DNA from: Lachnospiraceae bacterium | GTDB lineage: Bacteria; Bacillota; Clostridia; Lachnospirales; Lachnospiraceae | Assembly: GCA_022845955.1 (NCBI GenBank) | Contig: AP025576.1 | Location: 1,984,001 to 2,048,000, forward strand | Length of the DNA stretch: 64,000 bases | Reading direction: 5' to 3' | In this document: positions 60,253 through 64,000 of the stretch, piece after piece | Layout of the letters: every line of letters starts with the position of its first letter | Numbering within the stretch: position 1 is the first letter of the stretch | Made by a program: the position numbers and the translations under genes | The notes under the pieces: model-generated | The model's database searches: none | What the model was told of the DNA's origin: nothing | The model's input: the letters and a program-made list of their open reading frames with translations, nothing else

Positions 60253-60274
60253 ATACATTGTATACAAAATGTAT
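60253..60274. promoter_or_regulatory. LysR-type operator candidate
   Basis: ATACATT and AATGTAT form a perfect 7-bp inverted repeat with an 8-bp spacer (60253-60259 with 60268-60274), 112 bp upstream of the LysR start and 130 bp from the nifJ -10. This fits LysR self-regulation and divergent control. Confidence 0.5.
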
Positions 60275-60403
60275 CCGGTTCCGTACAATCCCCGGAAACC
60301 TGCTATAAGCATAGCTTTTTCCGGGAGAAAAAGCAATACATTATATAAAAAAATATATAGAAAACATATAAAAAAGGTATACCCATGCTTGTCTTATAAG
60401 ATG

Positions 60404-60409
60404 TATAAT
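60404..60409 (+). promoter_or_regulatory. -10 element of nifJ
   Basis: A perfect TATAAT preceded by TG lies about 140 bp before the nifJ start; no good -35 is seen 17 bp upstream. Transcription would start near 60416, so the message has a leader of about 130 nt. Confidence 0.55.
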
Positions 60410-60427
60410 ATTGAGTATCAATAAGAT

Positions 60428-60515
60428 AAATTTTTAACAGCCCTCAAGGTGCTCCTTAAGGGCAAGCGCGTATGCAAGCAAATCCAAGGTATCCGCATAG
60501 GCGCTGTAAAAATTT
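60428..60515 (+). ncRNA. Candidate three-way-junction RNA in the nifJ leader
   Basis: Closing stem: AAATTTTTAACAGC (60428-60441) pairs with GCTGTAAAAATTT (60503-60515), 13 bp with one bulged A. Inside it, CCCTCAAGG/CCTTAAGGG (60441-60449 with 60454-60462) forms one hairpin with a TGCT loop, and GCGCgTATGC/GCATAgGCGC (60466-60475 with 60495-60504) a second with a 19-nt loop. Closing and second stems compete for two pairs at the base. No named riboswitch class matched in my reading. Confidence 0.5.
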
Positions 60516-60548
60516 GACTATCTATAAAGATAAGAAAGGAAGGTTTTT

Positions 60549-63500
60549 ATGGCAAGGAAAATGAAAACCATGGATGGTAACCATGCAGCAGCACATGCGT
60601 CATATGCATTTACAGATGTTGCGGCTATCTATCCTATCACCCCTTCCTCACCCATGGCGGAAGCTACGGATGAGTGGGCAACAGCAGACAGAAAGAATAT
60701 GTTCGGTCAGATCGTGCACATCACAGAGATGCAGTCTGAAGCAGGTGCGGCAGGTGCCGTTCACGGATCCCTGGCAGCAGGTGCTCTGACAACTACCTAC
60801 ACGGCATCCCAGGGTCTGCTTCTTATGATTCCTAACCTTTACAAAATTGCCGGCGAGCAGCTTCCCGGTGTTTTCAATGTTTCCGCGAGAGCGATTGCAT
60901 CCCATGCACTGAGCATTTTCGGTGATCATTCCGACGTATATGCATGCCGCCAGACCGGCTGCGCCATGCTCTGCGAAAGCAGCGTCCAGGAAGTTATGGA
61001 CCTTACCGCAGTTGCTCATCTTGCAGCTATTAAAGGAAGCATTCCTTTCATTAACTTCTTCGACGGATTCCGTACCTCCCATGAGATCCAGAAGGTGGAG
61101 ACCTGGGATTACGAAGACCTGAAGGATATGGTAGATATGGATGCCGTTGACGCATTCCGTAAGAAAGCCCTGAATCCTAACCATCCCTGTCAGAGAGGTT
61201 CCGCTCAGAACCCTGATATTTTCTTCCAGGCAAGAGAAGCAAGCAACCCTTATTACGATGCGCTTCCCGGAATTGTCCAGACTTACATGGACAAGGTTAA
61301 TGAGAAGATCGGAACAGACTACAAGCTGTTCAACTACTATGGTGCAGAGGATGCCGAGCACGTAATCGTAGCTATGGGATCCGTAAATGATACCATTGAA
61401 GAAACCATCGATTACATGATCAAAACCACAGGTGCCAAGGTTGGTGTCATTAAGGTTCGTCTGTTCAGACCTTTCTGTGCGGATGCCCTGATCGGAGCCA
61501 TTCCTGAAACCGTTAAGCAGATCACCGTACTTGACAGGACCAAAGAGCCGGGCGCACAGGGTGAGCCTCTTTACCTTGATGTTGTTGCAGCACTGAAGGG
61601 ATCCAAGTTCGATGCGGTTCCCATATTCACAGGACGTTACGGCCTGGGTTCCAAAGATACCACCCCTGCACAGATCGTTGCCGTATACAACAACGCTGAG
61701 AAGCAGAAATTCACCATCGGTATCGAAGACGATGTGACCAACCTGTCCCTGAAGCTGGGCGCAGAGCTGGTTACCACTCCCGAAGGAACCACCAACTGTA
61801 AATTCTGGGGTCTTGGTGCAGACGGTACGGTAGGTGCCAACAAGAACTCCATTAAGATTATCGGTGACAATACCGATATGTATGCACAGGCATACTTTGA
61901 TTACGATTCCAAGAAGTCCGGCGGTATCACCATGTCCCATTTACGTTTCGGACATAAGAAGATTAAATCCACATACCTGATCCGTCAGGCTGACTTCGTT
62001 GCATGCCACAATCCTGCCTATGTACGTAAGTACAATATGGTTCAGGAGCTGGTTGACGGCGGCACCTTCCTGCTGAACTGCTCATGGAACGCGGAAGAGC
62101 TGGACAAGCACCTTCCCGGACAGATGAAGAAATTCATCGCTGACCACAATATCAATTTCTACACCATCGACGGTGTTAAGATTGGTATCGAAACCGGCAT
62201 GGGCCCCACACGTATCAACACGATCCTGCAGTCCGCATTCTTTGAACTGACCGGAATCATTCCTGCCGAAAAGGCAAATGAACTGATGAAGGCTGCTGCA
62301 AAGGCTACTTACGGACGTAAGGGCGAAGATGTTGTTATGAAGAACTGGGCGGCTATCGATGCAGGCGCCAAGGGCGTTGTTAAGGTAGAAGTACCTGAAA
62401 GCTGGAAGAACTGTGAAGATGAAGGCCTTGATTATGCAGTGGTAAGCGGCGGCAGAAAAGATGTGGTTGATTTCGTTAACAACATCCAGACCAAGGTAAG
62501 CGCTCAGGAAGGAAATACCCTGCCTGTATCCGCATTCAAGGATTATGCGGACGGTTCCACTCCTTCCGGATCTTCTGCTTATGAGAAGAGAGGTATTGCG
62601 GTTAATGTACCTACCTGGGATCCTACCAAATGTATCCAGTGTAACTTCTGTTCTTATGTATGTCCTCATGCCGTAATCCGTCCTGCTGTTATGACGGAAG
62701 AAGAAGCAGCTAATGCTCCTGAAGGAATGAAGATGCTTGATATGACCGGAATGCCCGGTAAGAAATTTGCAGTAACCGTATCCGTACTTGACTGTACCGG
62801 ATGTGGATCCTGTGCAAATGTTTGTCCCGGCATGAAGGGGGAGAAGGCTCTGAACATGAATCCTCTTGAAACACAGCTTGCTGAAGAGAAGATGTTCAAC
62901 TACGGACAGTCCGTATCCGAGAAGCCTGAAGTCCTTGAAAAATTCAAAGAGAATTCCGTTAAGGGATCACAGTTCAAACAGCCTCTGCTTGAGTTCTCCG
63001 GAGCTTGTGCAGGATGTGGTGAGACACCTTATGCGAAGCTGATTACACAGCTGTTTGGCGATAGAATGTATATTGCAAACGCAACCGGATGTTCTTCTAT
63101 CTGGGGTAACTCTTCACCGAGTACACCTTATACCGTAAACAGAGCCGGCAAGGGACCCGCTTGGGACAACTCCCTGTTCGAAGATAACGCTGAGTTCGGT
63201 ATGGGTATGCTGCTTGCACAGAACGCAATCAGAGGCGGGCTGAAAGCTAAGGTTGAAGAGGTACTTGCCAATACCGGGGACGAAGCTGTTAAGGCGGCAT
63301 GCCAGGAATACCTGGATACCTACAACAGCGGCGTGACCAACGGACCGGCAACCGATAAGATGGTAGCGGTACTGGAAGCACAGGACTGCGGCGTATGCCA
63401 GGATATCGTTAAAAACAAAGACTTCCTTTCCAAGAAATCCCAGTGGGTATTCGGCGGTGACGGATGGGCATATGATATCGGATTCGGCGGTGTGGATCAT

Positions 63501-64000
63501 ATCCTCGCCAGCGGAAAAGATATCAACGTTATGGTATTCAACACCGAAGTATATTCCAATACAGGCGGACAGGCTTCCAAGGCTACTCCTACCGGTGCTG
63601 TAGCACAGTTTGCAGCCGGCGGTAAAGAAGTGAAGCAGAAAGACCTGGCTGGTATTGCAATGAGCTATGGTTATGTATATGTAGCACAGATTTCCATGGG
63701 TGCTGATTACAACCAGACCGTTAAGGCTATCGCAGAGGCGGAAGCTTATCCGGGACCTTCCCTGATTATTGCTTACGCTCCTTGTATCAACCATGGTATC
63801 AAGAAGGGTATGAGCAAGGCTCAGACCGAAGAAAAACTGGCTGTAGAGACCGGTTACTGGAATATGTTCCGCTACAATCCTGCTGCTGAGAAGAAATTTG
63901 TCCTTGACAGCAAGGCACCCAGCAAGGATTTCCAGGAATTCATCAGCGGTGAAGTAAGATATACCTCCCTGGCTCTGAAGGATGCCGATAAGGCTGCAAG
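60549..64000 (+). CDS. nifJ: Pyruvate:ferredoxin (flavodoxin) oxidoreductase, 3' end beyond window
   Basis: The frame is open from ATG 60549 to the window edge (about 1150 codons; the family is about 1170-1190). Domains in order: N-terminal TPP-dependent half (DVAAIYPITPSSPMAEATDE; FINFFDGFRTSHEIQKVE), transketolase-C-like and gamma domains (RQADFVACHNPAYVRKYNMV), a 2[4Fe-4S] domain with CIQCNFCSYVCP and CTGCGSCANVCPG, then CAGCGETPYAK and the TPP-binding FGGDGWAYDIGFGG. It decarboxylates pyruvate to acetyl-CoA and reduces ferredoxin, the main pyruvate route in clostridia. GGAAGG lies 6 bp before the start. Codon use is strongly biased toward a restricted set, consistent with high expression. 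Confidence 0.97.
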   Translation, partial: MARKMKTMDGNHAAAHASYAFTDVAAIYPITPSSPMAEATDEWATADRKNMFGQIVHITEMQSEAGAAGAVHGSLAAGALTTTYTASQGLLLMIPNLYKIAGEQLPGVFNVSARAIASHALSIFGDHSDVYACRQTGCAMLCESSVQEVMDLTAVAHLAAIKGSIPFINFFDGFRTSHEIQKVETWDYEDLKDMVDMDAVDAFRKKALNPNHPCQRGSAQNPDIFFQAREASNPYYDALPGIVQTYMDKVNEKIGTDYKLFNYYGAEDAEHVIVAMGSVNDTIEETIDYMIKTTGAKVGVIKVRLFRPFCADALIGAIPETVKQITVLDRTKEPGAQGEPLYLDVVAALKGSKFDAVPIFTGRYGLGSKDTTPAQIVAVYNNAEKQKFTIGIEDDVTNLSLKLGAELVTTPEGTTNCKFWGLGADGTVGANKNSIKIIGDNTDMYAQAYFDYDSKKSGGITMSHLRFGHKKIKSTYLIRQADFVACHNPAYVRKYNMVQELVDGGTFLLNCSWNAEELDKHLPGQMKKFIADHNINFYTIDGVKIGIETGMGPTRINTILQSAFFELTGIIPAEKANELMKAAAKATYGRKGEDVVMKNWAAIDAGAKGVVKVEVPESWKNCEDEGLDYAVVSGGRKDVVDFVNNIQTKVSAQEGNTLPVSAFKDYADGSTPSGSSAYEKRGIAVNVPTWDPTKCIQCNFCSYVCPHAVIRPAVMTEEEAANAPEGMKMLDMTGMPGKKFAVTVSVLDCTGCGSCANVCPGMKGEKALNMNPLETQLAEEKMFNYGQSVSEKPEVLEKFKENSVKGSQFKQPLLEFSGACAGCGETPYAKLITQLFGDRMYIANATGCSSIWGNSSPSTPYTVNRAGKGPAWDNSLFEDNAEFGMGMLLAQNAIRGGLKAKVEEVLANTGDEAVKAACQEYLDTYNSGVTNGPATDKMVAVLEAQDCGVCQDIVKNKDFLSKKSQWVFGGDGWAYDIGFGGVDHILASGKDINVMVFNTEVYSNTGGQASKATPTGAVAQFAAGGKEVKQKDLAGIAMSYGYVYVAQISMGADYNQTVKAIAEAEAYPGPSLIIAYAPCINHGIKKGMSKAQTEEKLAVETGYWNMFRYNPAAEKKFVLDSKAPSKDFQEFISGEVRYTSLALKDADKAA

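Noticed and set aside
60648..61940. A 430-codon minus-strand frame.
   Set aside because: It lies entirely antisense to nifJ, which is unmistakable; strong codon bias in nifJ explains the open antisense frame.
1..64000. Looked for tRNA, rRNA, insertion sequences, integrases and phage genes.
   Set aside because: No cloverleaf-like GGTTCGAATC arms in intergenic DNA, no rRNA motifs, and no transposase or integrase motifs in any credible gene.

Overview
The window looks like chromosome of a strictly anaerobic, Gram-positive gut clostridium, most likely a Lachnospiraceae member. The evidence is YesM/YesN-type two-component systems and CUT1/CUT2 sugar ABC systems, pyruvate:ferredoxin oxidoreductase, SEC-C and C-GCAxxG-C-C small proteins, strong AGGAGG ribosome binding sites and roughly 50% G+C. 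I saw no rRNA, tRNA, CRISPR array, insertion sequence or prophage gene. Genes are mostly on the + strand in short operons closed by clear hairpin terminators.

Layout. 1-796: end of a LytTR regulator gene plus its DUF3021 membrane partner. 1076-9518: a sensing and uptake block for a sugar, with response regulator, Cache-type histidine kinase, a membrane-tethered binding protein overlapping the kinase gene, then a complete ribose/galactose-type ABC transporter (double ATPase, permease, lipoprotein). 9769-12555: purA, a LysR regulator and a HAD phosphatase, overlapping end to start. 12686-26596: the most unusual region, with a divergent HTH regulator, two SipW-type (ER-type) signal peptidases, three secreted or anchored proteins with SipW-type N-termini, a mosaic anchored protein and a 2244-residue secreted beta-helix protein. 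I read it as a surface fibre or matrix assembly locus that I cannot match to a named system. 26700-29866: MFS transporter, small membrane protein, SEC-C protein and C-GCAxxG-C-C protein. 30214-33984: an ABC exporter whose permease is fused to an M1-type metallopeptidase. 34215-35501: a subtilase-like lipoprotein behind a near-consensus promoter with an inverted repeat.

35893-52916 is a glycoside utilisation region: GH1 beta-glucosidase, GH106-like and GH78-like (rhamnosidase-type) enzymes, a decayed third glycosidase, a membrane-spanning AraC regulator, a CUT1 binding protein with two permeases but no ATPase, a GH94 phosphorylase and a phosphohexomutase. The inferred flow is import of oligosaccharide, phosphorolysis to sugar 1-phosphate and isomerisation to sugar 6-phosphate, with rhamnosyl and glucosyl groups removed by the GH enzymes. 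53326-59195 holds an AraC regulator, a GyrI-like protein, a lipoprotein, two PPOX-fold flavoproteins (one with a ferredoxin domain) and an alpha/beta hydrolase. The window ends with a LysR gene divergent from nifJ, which runs off the right edge. The nifJ 5' leader can fold into a three-way junction that may be a regulatory RNA.

Limits: all family calls come from reading motifs by eye, and no database search or folding program was run. Base-pairing claims were checked by hand.
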